Part shown: positions 9,896 to 19,321 of the stretch, in pieces
Layout of the letters: each line of letters starts with the position of its first letter
Position numbering within the stretch: the first letter of the stretch is position 1
Source: Chara braunii
Lineage: Eukaryota > Streptophyta > Charophyceae > Charales > Characeae
DNA length: 34,551 bases
Direction of reading: 5' to 3'
Assembly: GCA_003427395.1 (NCBI GenBank)
Contig: BFEA01001112.1
Location: 89,045-123,595 of the forward strand
Program-made: the position numbers and the translations under genes
Notes under the pieces: model-generated
Databases searched by the model: none
Seen by the model: the letters and a program-made list of their open reading frames with translations, nothing else
What the model was told of the DNA's origin: nothing

Positions 9896-10257
9896 AAAGA
9901 ATGCCCCGACGGCCTGTTTGGGTTGGGCCTGTGCCTAGAAGCTTCCAGTAGGCCCCAGGAGGCGGTGCCTCTGCTGCAGCTGCTGGGCCTCGTTCAGTTA
10001 GGCTCTCCAACTGTCTGTCTATGTTGCTGCGATTCCTGCCTAGGGCCTGCATTTTAGAAAAGGCCTGGAAGGCCGAAGAAAGTCTTTGCAGCGCAGGTAC
10101 TGTGTTCCCTCAACCAACTGGCGCGACAAACTGCATGAACCCCGAAATGTGAAATTGACAGCGAGGGCCTTTGTGCTCTGCCAGGCCCGCCTTCACTCAG
10201 GGTGGGCACATCTGCAGTATGGGCCCCTTAGGCCTGTTGAGGAGCCTGATCCTCGCA
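9896..10257 (-). repeat. 5' LTR of element A, U3-only remnant
   Basis: This copy matches the U3 part (3726-4075) of the 3' LTR and ends CCTCGCA at the target duplication CATT (10258-10261). Homology stops at about 9896, next to the TATA position of the other LTR. The expected 630 bp or so of R-U5 is missing, and gag-side sequence (9700-9895, no similarity found) follows directly. The numerous differences between the two LTRs point to an old insertion. Confidence 0.75.
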
Positions 10258-10487
10258 CATTTATTATTTTATTTAAAGTGGAAGGGGGAGTATTTATTGC
10301 TGCATTTTCATCTTTTAATGGTGGTGATGAGGAGGATTGTTGGGAGGACATGAAGTTGCCTAGAAGTCGTGCGGCCACATCTGAAACCCGGCTGTGAGGT
10401 TCTATGGACAGTTGGAATATTGTGTTGTTGAGTCATTTGTTGTTCTATTTAAAGTGGAAGGGGGAGTATTTATTGCTGCATGTCCTT
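10258..10487 (+). repeat. right part of host unit plus its second copy
   Basis: 10258-10305 reads CATTTATTATTTTATTTAAAG then TGGAAGGGGGAGTATTTATTGCTGCA. The same sequence recurs at 10434-10480 after GTGCGGCCACATCTGAAACC...GGACAGTTGG (10367-10430). Joining 3024-3093 to 10262-10305 gives a unit that aligns end to end with 10367-10480. The host locus therefore held two copies, about 175 bp apart, before element A inserted in the first. The purine run AAAGTGGAAGGGGGAG occurs once per unit and could be a polypurine-tract relic. Element B RT sequence starts within about 10 bp of the second copy. Confidence 0.7.
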
Positions 10488-11135
10488 CTTTGGCTGAAAT
10501 CTGAATATCATCAGATCGAAATGGCTGAGGAGGCTGTTCATAAGACTGCCTTCAAAACCCGGTATGACACCAACGAGTTTCTGGTCATGCTTTTTGGGTT
10601 ATGCAATGCCCCAGAAACCGTCCAAACAAAAATGAATAATATCTTCAAACCCTTTCTAAATCGTTTTGTTGTGGTCTATCTGGATGACATTCTGGTTTTC
10701 AGCAAAAAAATTGTTGACCGTGTAGATCATCGCTGGAAATTTTTGCAGATTATCAGAGAAAACAAATACAAAATTAATGCAGGAAAATCATCATTTGGTG
10801 CTTCTTTTGTTTTGGATTTGAGACGTGTGATTTCTGCAGATGGTCTTCCCCCACAAGCCTCCAAGGTGGTTGCTGTTAGGTATTGGCCACAACCACAGAC
10901 TGTTAGGGACATAAACTCTTTCATGGGTCTGGCAGCGTACTATAGGAGGTTTATCAGAAATTTGTCTACCGTGGCCACTCCCCTGACTAACCTGCTGGTG
11001 AAAGATGTTCCTTTTAGATGGAGACCTACATGCCAGCTGACTTTCTCCAGGTCGAAGAAAGCCTTGACCCAAGCACCTGTGCTAAAACTCCCTGACCCTA
11101 CCTTGCCATTTGTGTTGACCACTGATGCCAGTTAG
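10488..11135 (+). pseudogene. element B reverse transcriptase (C-terminal half) and start of RNase H
   Basis: The frame starts at KSEYHQIEMAEEAVHKTAFKT and includes FGLCNAPETVQTKMNNIF, an intact catalytic box VVVYLDDILVFSKK, the thumb and connection (NSFMGLAAYYRRFIRNLSTV), and the start of RNase H (LPFVLTTDAS). It stops at TAG 11133-11135, where relatives have Gln (SQYG), a probable CAG-to-TAG change. RT motifs before KSEYHQIE, including the first catalytic Asp, are missing. The N-terminal 30 or so residues of the open frame (MDSWNIVLL...) are translated host repeat, not RT. Confidence 0.85.
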
Positions 11136-11840
11136 TATGGTGCAGGGGCGATCCTTCAGCAAGATGACGGGTCTGGCTTTAAGCCTGTGGAGTTCATGAG
11201 CAAGAAGATCAAGACTCGAAACATCCAGGCAGCTACTTATGAGAAAGAACTGTTTGCCCTTGTGTGTGCCCTCAAACAATGGAAACACTTGTTGCTGGGA
11301 ATACACTTCAAGATCTATTTTGACCATTCGACCTTGCAGTGGATAAAGACCTAGGGGAAGCCAAATGATAAGTTGGCGAGGTACATTCAGTTCATTGACT
11401 CTTTTGACTTTGAACTGAAGCACAAAAAGGGATGTTGTAACAGAGTTGCTGATGCACTTTCTCGTAGGCCTGACACTTTATTGCCATTGCTCAGACCTAA
11501 TCGTTTGTAGACTCCACTCGCCAGGCCATTGCTGATGCGTTGCCTCATGACCCTATCTTTGGCCCTATTGTCAGGAATTTGCAGCCCGATCCCAATTTTG
11601 AGTTGCATATGCCTCGACTTCAGACCTCCTGTATACTATAAGTGAAGGTGAGGAACACCTATGTATCCCTGATAATCGCAAGATCATAACTCATCTGATT
11701 TCAGAGAGTCATGATGGTCCTGCTCACTTTCGGTTTTTGAAGACTTGTGCTGCCCTGATTCAACGCTTCTGCTGGCCAAAAATGAAAGAGGACATACTCC
11801 ACTACTTAGAGACCTGTGAACTGTGTCAAAGGAACAAGGT
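11136..11840 (+). pseudogene. element B RNase H remainder and H2C2 zinc finger
   Basis: After the stop the frame resumes YGAGAILQQDDGSGFKPVEF, TYEKELFALVCALKQWKH, then a second stop at 11352-11354 in WIKT(stop)GKPNDKLARY, again where relatives have Gln. NRVADALSRRPD follows (about 11440-11470). A poorly preserved linker precedes the integrase zinc finger: HLISESHDGPAHFRFLKT, FCWPKMKEDILHYLETCELC. His and Cys ligands (H..H..CxxC) are recognisable. Confidence 0.8.
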
Positions 11841-12353
11841 CCATAGAAGACCTTATTGGGATTGCTCAAACCTTTACCAATCCCTAAAAGTCCAGGTGAG
11901 TCTGTGTTAGACTTTACCGGCTCAGGCAAGACCAACCCTCGAGGGATGAGAGAAGAAACGGTATATGTAGACCGGTTCTCTAAGTATGCAGAGTTTATCC
12001 CACTGCCTGTTGAGGCTAGAGTGCCTCTTGTCAGAGAGGTATTCGTTGAGAGGTGAGTGAGTGTCCATGGGCACCTAACCTCCATTGCGAGTGACAGAGA
12101 CCCGCGCTTTTGCAGCGATGAGTGGCGATCCCTCTATCAAGATAATCTTCACTCTCGATTATGCATAACATTTGGTAGACATCCTCGAGCCAATGAACAG
12201 GCTGAAGTGATGAACCAGATCTTGTTTCAGCTAGTGCGCCTTGTGGTCACACCTGATCAGCAGGATTGGGACAAACATATGTCCAGGGCTCAAATAATGT
12301 ATAATGGTTTTGTTCATGGTACGATTGGTTTTACTCCCTACAGACTGCATTGA
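11841..12353 (+). pseudogene. element B integrase DDE core
   Basis: One frame gives GLLKPLPIPKSPGESVLDF (first Asp) and VDRFSKYAEFIPLPVEARV, and ends at a TGA around 12054-12056. The following frame gives SIASDRDPRFCSDEWRSLY (second Asp) and FGRHPRANEQAEVMNQIL (Glu), then QQDWDKHMSRAQIMYNGFVH. The catalytic triad is still readable. Relatives have HPxTNGQTE where this copy has HPRANEQAE, so conserved residues next to the Glu are altered. Confidence 0.85.
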
Positions 12354-12960
12354 AGCAGAAACTCGAGACAACCTCTCGAGCTAAAGCTCGAATTGTACCT
12401 TGGCACTGCTGAGTTTGCCAGGAGCTATGAGAATGATTTAGAGAAGCTCGGAGCTAACATGTTCAAGTCACTAAAGAGAATGATTGAACAAGCTAACAAA
12501 CACAGACAACCTTCTCCTATTCGTCTTGGGCACTGGGTTTAGGTAAAACGATCAGAACTAATTGATGAACATGACATCTCATGGAAGTTGTTGCTTGTCT
12601 ATTACGGTCCATGGCGGGTTCTTGATAGTGTAGGTGCAGATCCGTTCGGACTCTCTTATGTCCTCGTTGTACCCCCACACATCCGGATCCGTCCTGTCTT
12701 CCATGCTTCAAAACTTTTGCCTTTCAGTCCTGATGACAGGTTCCCTGATTGGCGAACAACAGGTCGGGCCTCCTATCCCTGGAAAGGGATATGAAGTCGA
12801 AAGCATTGAAGATCAGTGGGGCACATGCCCCAACTGTGAGTATCTTGTCAAGTTCCTTTTCCAACCTCATACCGAGGACCGTTGATTTACAAGAAAGGAA
12901 CTTGTGAAGTCTCCAAATTCAATCGTGCGGTTCTGGGAGGCTAAGAAAAGTGGGAAATTG
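12354..12960 (+). pseudogene. element B integrase C-terminus and chromo-like tail
   Basis: Pieces are IEQANKHRQPSPIRLGHWV, a stop at 12541-12543 where Trp or another residue is expected (V-stop-VKRSEL), the GPY/F segment LLVYYGPWRVLDSVG, IRPVFHASKLLPFSPDD, and after a frame change GYEVESIEDQWGTCPNCEYL with VKFLFQP. The last piece corresponds to the chromodomain-like tail, with TRKELVKSPN following a stop near 12885. Chromodomains of this element class target integration to particular chromatin. This one is disrupted. Confidence 0.75.
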
Positions 12961-12990
12961 CCCAGACGGTTTCCTCGTGGACATTCTTAG

Positions 12991-13022
12991 CTCGGGGTCC
13001 TCGCTCCCCGAGAGGGTAGGAA
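12991..13022 (+). other. hairpin and polypurine tract at the 3' end of element B
   Basis: 12991-13012 contains CTCGGGG TCCTCGCT CCCCGAG, a 7-bp perfect stem. It is followed by GAGAGGGTAGGAA (13010-13022), and then TG at 13023. Position after the chromo-like tail and the purine run immediately before TG fit a polypurine tract abutting an LTR start (TGCAATGAATTCC). Confidence 0.5.
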
Positions 13023-14378
13023 TGCAATGAATTCCAGTGCTGCAAACGGGCTGTATACTAATTTTGCCCATCTTGTCGTTGTTGTGACTTGATCCCACAA
13101 CTTTGTTTGTTGTGTCTATCATTTTGCCCTGTTTGTGTTATTTTGTATGTGTTGATTGTTGTGGGGCTCGACCCCGTGACCTGCTAGTTGTTAGTTAGGC
13201 TCTTAGTGGTAGGTCTAGGACCATGAGGACTCCATAGATGTTTTTGGTAGAGCTGTCGGTCATTGGGCTGGCTGCCCCTTCATAGAAAATAGGAAGTAAC
13301 GAGACGTACCGAATCTTTTGCATCTTGTTTGTTTGGGGGAAACTTTGCCCGTCCGTTGTCGGAGTGCCGTTGCGCTATTTTGGGCGAGGTCTTCTTCATA
13401 GAAGCCCAACCATAGCTGGGGTTGGGAAACAAAGTTGGAGATCGCACTGCTGCTATTTTGCAGCTCTGCATGGGAGCTTCCATAGGAATGTGTTGTTGAG
13501 TTTGGGCACTGCCATTTTCCACTTGGCAGCCATATTTGTTGTTCCTCCTCACGAAGAACTTCATATTCTTCGAAGTGCTAGATCGGTTGTCTCCTTCTTC
13601 ATCAGGACTTCCAGCGTTGCACTTCGTCCGGGCACTGAGTGGCATTTTGTGACAGTTGTGGGGTTACTACTTCTACGAAAGCCATAGCCAGGGGTACGAG
13701 GTGGCGAGGAGGAAGCAGAAGACTCCTGCATACTTCGTTGAACACTTGTTTCTCGTTGTTCAGGGTTGCTGTAAACGTGGTTGTGATTCTTGGAACAAGT
13801 GTTGTGGATTGATTGGAGGAGGACTAGGGATTGCCATTCCGTTTTTTAATTTTCTTTGTAGTTTAAGCTTTCACTGTGCATATCTTCTCTCCGGTTTTGT
13901 GTGGATTTGCCTCCTTCGAGTCTACTCGGCAATTGCATGTGTGAATGGGAACGTGTGAATTCACTCTGGATTGAAGTTCAATCGGGTACATAACATTGTT
14001 ATCTAAGATCCCTGCAATTTATGAGAAAATGTTATACTTTTGGGCTGTTGTTTGAGAATCTCAAACTTGAGTCTATTCAGTTGTGATTCACCATGTTTTG
14101 TAAGCGTGTGTGATCCGCTCCTAACGTGCATGCGCCATGCGCTTGCCTGAGTCGAAGTCTGGGTCCGGTGTCGCACTTTTTCCAGTCGGGCCACTTCAGG
14201 TGACCGGAAAGCCAACAGGCTGTCACGCTGGATTTTGTAGCAGCGTGCAATAAGTAAAATAAATTAATTACTGCAAATCCCTTCCTGTTGTGTGTGTCCG
14301 GCTTCGAGTGAGATGCTTCATTTCCGGTCTTCGTCGGTCCCCGGTCTTAGGAATCTTTTATTTTGATTCGGAACAACA
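13023..14378 (+). repeat. possible 3' LTR of element B
   Basis: The left boundary is supported by the preceding polypurine-like tract. The right boundary (around GGAACAACA at 14370-14378) is a guess based on a CA end. AATAAGTAAAATAAATTAATTA at about 14250-14271 could be a polyadenylation region. Since element B has no 5' end in this window there is no second copy for comparison. Plus-strand open frames at 13325-13687 and 13656-13958 resemble no family I know and are probably LTR sequence translated by chance. Confidence 0.3.
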
Positions 14379-14657
14379 AAGAATCATGCAAATAATAATC
14401 ATAAAATTCTGGTGTGTCATGCATGCATCAATTTTGCTTGTTAACTAATTTTGAGAACCGTGACAGAATCGTCAGAGAAAATGCAATCATCAGCAAAGAC
14501 AATGCAAGAAGCAAGACTAACTAACTCGAGCAATGACAAGGCGAAGTGAGGGAAGAATGAGAACTCTTTATAGTCTCAGAAAGTACACATGTAGGGAGCA
14601 TGGCCAGCACCAGTCTAGAGTCCTCACTCGTCCCTCTGAATCCTCACACTCAATCTC
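14379..14657. other. no feature recognised
   Basis: AT-rich sequence between the possible LTR of element B and the stop codon of ORF Y. On the minus strand it would be the 3' flank of ORF Y. I see no repeat, hairpin or open frame here that I can support. Confidence 0.4.
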
Positions 14658-15313
14658 TCATTTTGGTGTCTCTCGCTTGGGCTTTCGGCCACGTCCCCGT
14701 ACTTTCTGAAGTTGTGGCCTCTGAATATAGAGCCACCTGAAGCCTGCGAGCTCTGAACACTTCCATCCAAGGTACATGACCCGAAAGTCAATCATGAAAC
14801 AAAACTCCTCCCATAGAGTAGGTAGATAAGGTCTGGAGAAGATTCCTCGTCTGAGATGTGGGAATTTTGATGGCTCTGTCACTGTCTTGTAGTTGACTTC
14901 TGCTGGTGAGATATACCTCTTTGCCAAGTCTATCAGTTCACCCCAATAAGAACCGTCAGTCAGAGTAAAAGGAACTGGACGCTTGGGGTAATCCGTGTAG
15001 AGCTTTGGTCCGAAGCTGCGGATCATCTTAGTACCACCCCCATCAAGCTCCTTCTCCCTCTCCTCTAGGTACCGGGCAGCTGCGATCCAGACTGATTCAA
15101 AGTGCTCATGGTTTCCTTCCCCTTCTTTCGGTAGATCCTCAGGTCATGAATAGAGCCCCCTACAAAACTGGTATGGACAACAAAGGTTGATAAACTCCCT
15201 CGACTGAAGCCAACAGCGCCGACATACTGATACCTGATAGCATCTGTGAGGGATATCCTGTTGAGGCTGGCCAAAATTGGCTCACCCACTGGAGATAATT
15301 GTACTTCACTCAT
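14658..15313 (-). pseudogene. ORF Y: unknown protein of about 219 aa with one frameshift
   Basis: An ATG at 15311-15313 opens MSEVQLSPVGEPILASLNRI, with YQYVGAVGFSRGSLSTFVVH downstream. Near 15110-15130, in a purine run (GAAAGAAGGGGAAGG on the coding strand), the frame shifts by one. It then continues to the stop at 14658 through HFESVWIAAARYLEEREKEL, KLYTDYPKRPVPFTLTDGSY and PTLWEEFCFMIDFRVMYLGW. The tail KVRGRGRKPKRETPK is basic and AT-hook-like (RGRGRKPKR), suggesting nucleic-acid binding. I recognise no family. Both halves have ordinary protein-like composition, so this looks like one gene with a single recent indel, an assembly error, or two exons. It lies 224 bp downstream of ORF X on the same strand. 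Confidence 0.5.
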
Positions 15314-15537
15314 GTGAACGACAATAGTTTGCTGTATTCTTATGATCTCACTGATTCACTTGTCTGCTCCAATGATGTGAATGTCTTGATTGTTGTTCGT
15401 GTCTTGATAATGTATTGTATGTCTGGTTGTGGTCGGTTCCTCACTCGGCTCTTCAATGGTAAGGTGTAATCTGCCTAGATGTTATTTCGCTTTGTTGATC
15501 TTACCCGCTCCCCTTGAAGTGAATGGCTAGACCCTTT

Positions 15538-15846
15538 TCATTGTTCATCGACAATAACCCTCCTTGCATGCTCAACAGAACCTACACTTGAGAGGGTACT
15601 GTGCATCTTTCCATCTGATTCATGAATGTAGAAGGTATACTCAACAATCTTCTGGTCTCTTACTAGTTCTAGTGCTTGCTTCATCATATGATTGAGGTGA
15701 GAAAGAGCATCTTGAACGTCACTCTCTTCCCAGCTTTCCGTCTTATCCTGGTGCAGCACGCAGGTCACTCCTAGTGTGCTCTCACTTCCCTCCTCTCTAT
15801 AAAAGCGTATTGCACAGTTTCTCAGTCGTGATGCTGAAAGGTTCAT
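15538..15846 (-). CDS. ORF X: unknown 102-aa protein
   Basis: An ATG-initiated frame of 102 residues. It starts MNLSASRLRNCAIRFYREEG, passes GVTCVLHQDKTESWEESDVQ and a predicted helix ALSHLNHMMKQALELVRDQ, then EYTFYIHESDGKMHSTLSSV, ending VIVDEQ. Composition and alternation of strand-like and helix-like stretches look like a small globular domain. I recognise no family. It is upstream of ORF Y on the same strand. Its layout (RFY near the N-terminus, a central helix, then a strand ending in an acidic-Thr-rich segment) resembles ORF X2 at 18913-19287, suggesting distant paralogy, although identity is low. Unlike the retroelements, it has no internal damage. Confidence 0.45.
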   Translation of the reverse strand: MNLSASRLRNCAIRFYREEGSESTLGVTCVLHQDKTESWEESDVQDALSHLNHMMKQALELVRDQKIVEYTFYIHESDGKMHSTLSSVGSVEHARRVIVDEQ

Positions 15847-15849
15847 GGA

Positions 15850-17310
15850 AAGTTGGGATCTGTGAAGTTACTTGCTCATAATTGCTACTAACACCGACCG
15901 TGGGAGAACTTCCGATGTTTTGCCCGTGGTGGAAACGTTGTGTTTGTAGTGTTTGAAGTACGAGATCGACGAGTCGTAACTAACCAGCAACGTACTTCAA
16001 CGAGAGTCCACATTAGATAAATAATGGTTGAACTTCCCCTCAACGAGGGTTGAAGATACAACGGAGTCTCCAAACAGTATAGAGCCTCCCATCCTTTCGT
16101 AACGGGTTAGTGATTCCCCTCCTTTTCGGACCCGTCCGGACATACGCTCTGAATCTGGGCCTCGGTCAGAGTCAAGCACAGTGATATCAACCAATGTTTT
16201 ATCTCAGATAGTGTGCGAAGGGTCATCAATCACTAGCTACCTCCTTTTGAGTGTTTGGCGGGTGTTTAACCACGGCTCTCTCATGCATTCAATACGACAC
16301 GCTATTAGAGGCTATCATCACCCACATAAGGTGCATAGTGTGGCTGATTACGACCGTTTTCCTGCCCGTTGCACAGTCTCTAACTGATCGTAGCTCTCGT
16401 TAGCAAGTGAGTACAACTTCAAGCGATCATGCCCCTTTGTTACACGACACACTTCTGACGATGACTTAAGCAAAAGGCATGGCATTCCGAATGTCACGGT
16501 GGGTGGCCTCGTTGGCAATATGATGCACAAGTCCTTTCGGCAACAGACCGATAAATAGATAGGTGAACAATTATTGGTTTATGATCCGTTCTACCGTTTT
16601 GAGTACTATACCAAGCATCATCGGTTGTAGTCTCAGCTTGCTCAAGGCATGTCCTGTTCAAAGGAGATAAATCCACTGCATTGGCAATCTTCGTCGTCAC
16701 CCATAATTCTGCATGAGTGTCTATATGATCGCACAGTTGCACTATCACTCGCGTGTCCACTCTTGCTCGACCACTAGTATACCAGGGTGATCAATCATTT
16801 GCACAGTCATTGCATCCAAAAGTTCACACTGTCACGTTACTCGAATGGTCGCACGAGTACTCGCCACTGATGAGGCTATGAAACTTTTGAACGAGTAATT
16901 GAAATATCACATCACTTATGACTCTTGCCTCCCTTATTGAACTTGTGTTAGCAGTGTAGAAATATGGGCCTGATTTATTCTGCAACAATCGTGGGTGAAC
17001 ACTCTTCACTCCCTCGCGAACCATAGTTCGTCACCCTCATAATCCCTCTCTTATTCCCCGATTCAATGCTCCCAAACCAGGGCTCGTCTCAAATAAGAGC
17101 AACTTGGTGACTGACTAGTTGACAAAAGGAGGGGTAAGACTCAACAGTTAAGCTGAGAACTGAAGGAAACTTAGCAGTCAGGTCGGTTTGATTGGCTGAG
17201 AACCCTCTTTTGTTAAGACTGAGAACCGATGACTTGAACAGACATAATTCCGAATCACATCGAGCGAACGAGAATGAGCAGAGTTGATGATTATCATGTG
17301 TCATCCTCAT
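15850..17310 (-). other. minus-strand open frames of unknown status
   Basis: Several consecutive short minus-strand frames (17310-17089, 17024-16824, 16760-16494, 16194-15997) lie upstream of ORF X. The best looking is 17024-16824 (VHPRLLQNKSGPYFYTANTS...). The frame ending at 15997 (LVEGKFNHYLSNVDSR, then stop) stays open for about 40 further codons past a single TGA. I recognise no domain. They could be a decayed upstream gene or exons of one transcription unit with X and Y, or chance frames. None is supported on its own. Confidence 0.2.
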
Positions 17311-18912
17311 CTACCTCTCTCATCAAGTTGAATCTCGAGTACCTGCGTATCCCCTCTTCACCAACATGTGACCATCATCCGTCAGGTTCTCAGTAGTCGT
17401 GGCCATGTCCGGTCATGGTGTGCTCAGCGGAGCTAGCTTTTGTCTAGAGAGCAGATACTAGCCACACGAGGTCAAAAGAGAGCCCCCAAGCAGCTAAGTA
17501 GGTCACCCACGCCTCCACCACCATCTCGAGAGGGCTGATCTTCGTTATTACATAACATCTCCGAAAATGAAGATGACGGTGATCATGTCGACCCTAGGCA
17601 AAGACACTTTCCTACGCTAGACTGTTCTCATGCACTCCGCGCCCTCTGCGTTGCAACCCATAAACCAGCTGCGCCACTCGACATCACCTGCAGTACCGAG
17701 TCTCACGAGGGAGAGTAATATCAGCGAGTGTGTACCACGATAACCCGAGTTAAGTCCCTGCGACCGTCTCACACACTTCTTGCTCTTTGTCACGACCTTA
17801 CGTCTTATCCAGCCCTTATATTTTCTTCGCGGTCAATACCCACTCCGAGCAACTCAGCGACTCCGACCTCCGAGTGGCGATTAGATGATGATGACGTCAG
17901 CTAAAAAGTTCCATTGCAACGTTCGTTTGCAATCCGTATTCTGCTCTATTCGTCCCCAGCTTGCTCAATGCGCTTTCAAGTATGCCCAAACTGGTGACAC
18001 ACATATTGATTGCTCGAAAGTAATTGCCTCATGATCTCGGAGTCTGCAATCGAAAAGGAGATTGACTAACTCGAAGATGAAAATGATGACGGGTGTAATA
18101 CCCTCGCTCTGTACCGCTATCAGAGAAGGTGAAAGTCACCAACAAGCAATGCTTTACCACACACAATTGTAGTGTAATGTCATACCCCAAGTTCATAGAG
18201 TCACTTCACTTGCGACAAAGATCGCATTCACAAGAGCAGCCTGTCCTTATTCAAGATGATTACCGTTGAAGTCAGCCGAAAGAGCGACTGGGCTCGACTT
18301 ACATTTGACATCCCCCTCTCTGCAGCTATGAGCGCGCATCTTTTTCCCCTTCTGTTCGTCACTGAGAACGCACGCCTCTCACACTTGATGTGATGCCGCA
18401 CGCATGCCCCCGATCTCGCAGACTTGGCCCTCTACGGCTCTCTCATGCTTACCTTTCTCGTGCTGACCTCCTTTCGTCCTCCCCTCTCTCACGCTCAAAG
18501 GTCTCATGGCTTAACCCGTCCACACGTAAGTACCTTGTGGCCTTGCGCACCGGTAAGCAATCCCTTTTCTTCTCGTGAGTGACCAAGTCGACTGTTCCCA
18601 GCGGTCAGTAGCGTCCCCGTGGACCTTAGTTGGACGCTTCTTTCGCAGCTCTTGGACCACCCCTACTCACTTCCGCCCGCCGTATCGTATGAGGTAGCAA
18701 CCAAGGGGGGAAGTTGACATCAACGGAAATCTTTCCTCCCTCTCCCAGAATGTCCGATCTCTCCCCCTTCTTTGTCGTGCGGCTGACCACGCGTACGCAA
18801 CCGTCTCGCTATCTCAGCCCCTGCGTTGGACCGAACTGGCCTCCGGGCAGTCCATGGATTCGGTTGGCGGGTGCTCCCTTCGCCACTGCTCCAGCCCGTG
18901 CCACGACCATGT
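17311..18912. other. no gene recognised
   Basis: About 1.6 kb of mixed composition. Open frames here are short (18390-18578 plus, 18720-18923 minus) and rich in Arg/Ser without a recognisable domain. No tandem repeat, LTR or hairpin stood out on reading. Confidence 0.35.
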
Positions 18913-19287
18913 CTACTCGTCACTGGCCTCGGACTCCGCCTCTGAGTCCCGGTCCAATTCTTGTTGCTCCCTCTCCGTCGTCCTTGTGGAGGTTTCTTCC
19001 TCGTGGTAAGTGACTGTAACCCTCAGGGCCGCAGTCACTCCATCCCTCCTGCACCTTCGCTCGACTCGGTCACGAGCCTCGGTGACTACCCCTTGAACTT
19101 TTTTATCCTCCCTCATCTCCTGTTCTTTCCCCTCGTAGACGTTTATCTTTGTTCTCGTCAGCCCGTCACTCTTTCTGTAGCTCAGGCAAGCGTCCACTGT
19201 AGGCCCCTCATCCCGCATAGGCTCCCAACTCCAGTAAAACCTTAAGTGCCCTGGCCTATAGCCAAAGAGGTCGTTGCTCCGCGCCAT
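18913..19287 (-). CDS. ORF X2: unknown acidic-tailed protein, 124 aa
   Basis: An ATG at 19285-19287 opens MARSNDLFGYRPGHLRFYWS. The frame continues through EGPTVDACLSYRKSDGLTRT, a charged helix KKVQGVVTEARDRVERRCRR and a strand AALRVTVTYHEEETSTRTTE, ending in an acidic tail DRDSEAESEASDE. The order RFY - V-x-A/C-C-L - charged helix - V-x-V-x-Y/H-E matches ORF X (15538-15846) in layout. I take it as a candidate distant paralogue, not an established one. The start is 35 bp from the scaffold gap, so a longer N-terminus or upstream exons cannot be excluded. Function unknown. Confidence 0.4.
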   Translation of the reverse strand: MARSNDLFGYRPGHLRFYWSWEPMRDEGPTVDACLSYRKSDGLTRTKINVYEGKEQEMREDKKVQGVVTEARDRVERRCRRDGVTAALRVTVTYHEEETSTRTTEREQQELDRDSEAESEASDE

Positions 19288-19321
19288 AGCCACCTTCCGC
19301 TAGGAATAGCCATAGCTGGTA

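Larger units (their letters stand above)
3094..10257 (-). mobile_element. Ty3/gypsy LTR retrotransposon A (degenerate)
   Basis: Read on the minus strand the order is truncated 5' LTR, gag, protease, RT, RNase H, zinc-finger and core integrase, integrase C-terminus, polypurine tract, 3' LTR. This gag-PR-RT-RH-IN order defines Ty3/gypsy. The ends are short inverted repeats: TGCAAGG at the left, and the reverse complement of CCTCGCA (TGCGAGG) at the right. A 4-bp CATT duplication lies at 3090-3093 and 10258-10261. Every coding domain carries frameshifts, stops or catalytic substitutions, so the copy is dead. Wording in gag (for example YNRWHDPQGAQKATD) resembles, from memory, Chara retroelements. 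No recognisable primer-binding site was found. Confidence 0.9.
10488..12960 (+). mobile_element. Ty3/gypsy element B, 5'-truncated and degenerate
   Basis: On the plus strand the order is partial RT, RNase H, H2C2 finger, DDE integrase core, integrase C-terminus. Gag, protease and the N-terminal half of RT are absent; the first recognisable motif is KSEYHQIE, normally just after RT motif A. Because the order is RT-RH-IN it is Ty3/gypsy. It carries several in-frame stops and frameshifts. Its sequence differs throughout from elements A and C, so it is a separate family. Confidence 0.9.

Noticed and set aside
13325-13958. Overlapping plus-strand frames of 120 and 100 residues after element B
   Set aside because: Hydrophobic, Cys-rich low-information translation in a probable LTR; no motif, and the frames overlap each other.
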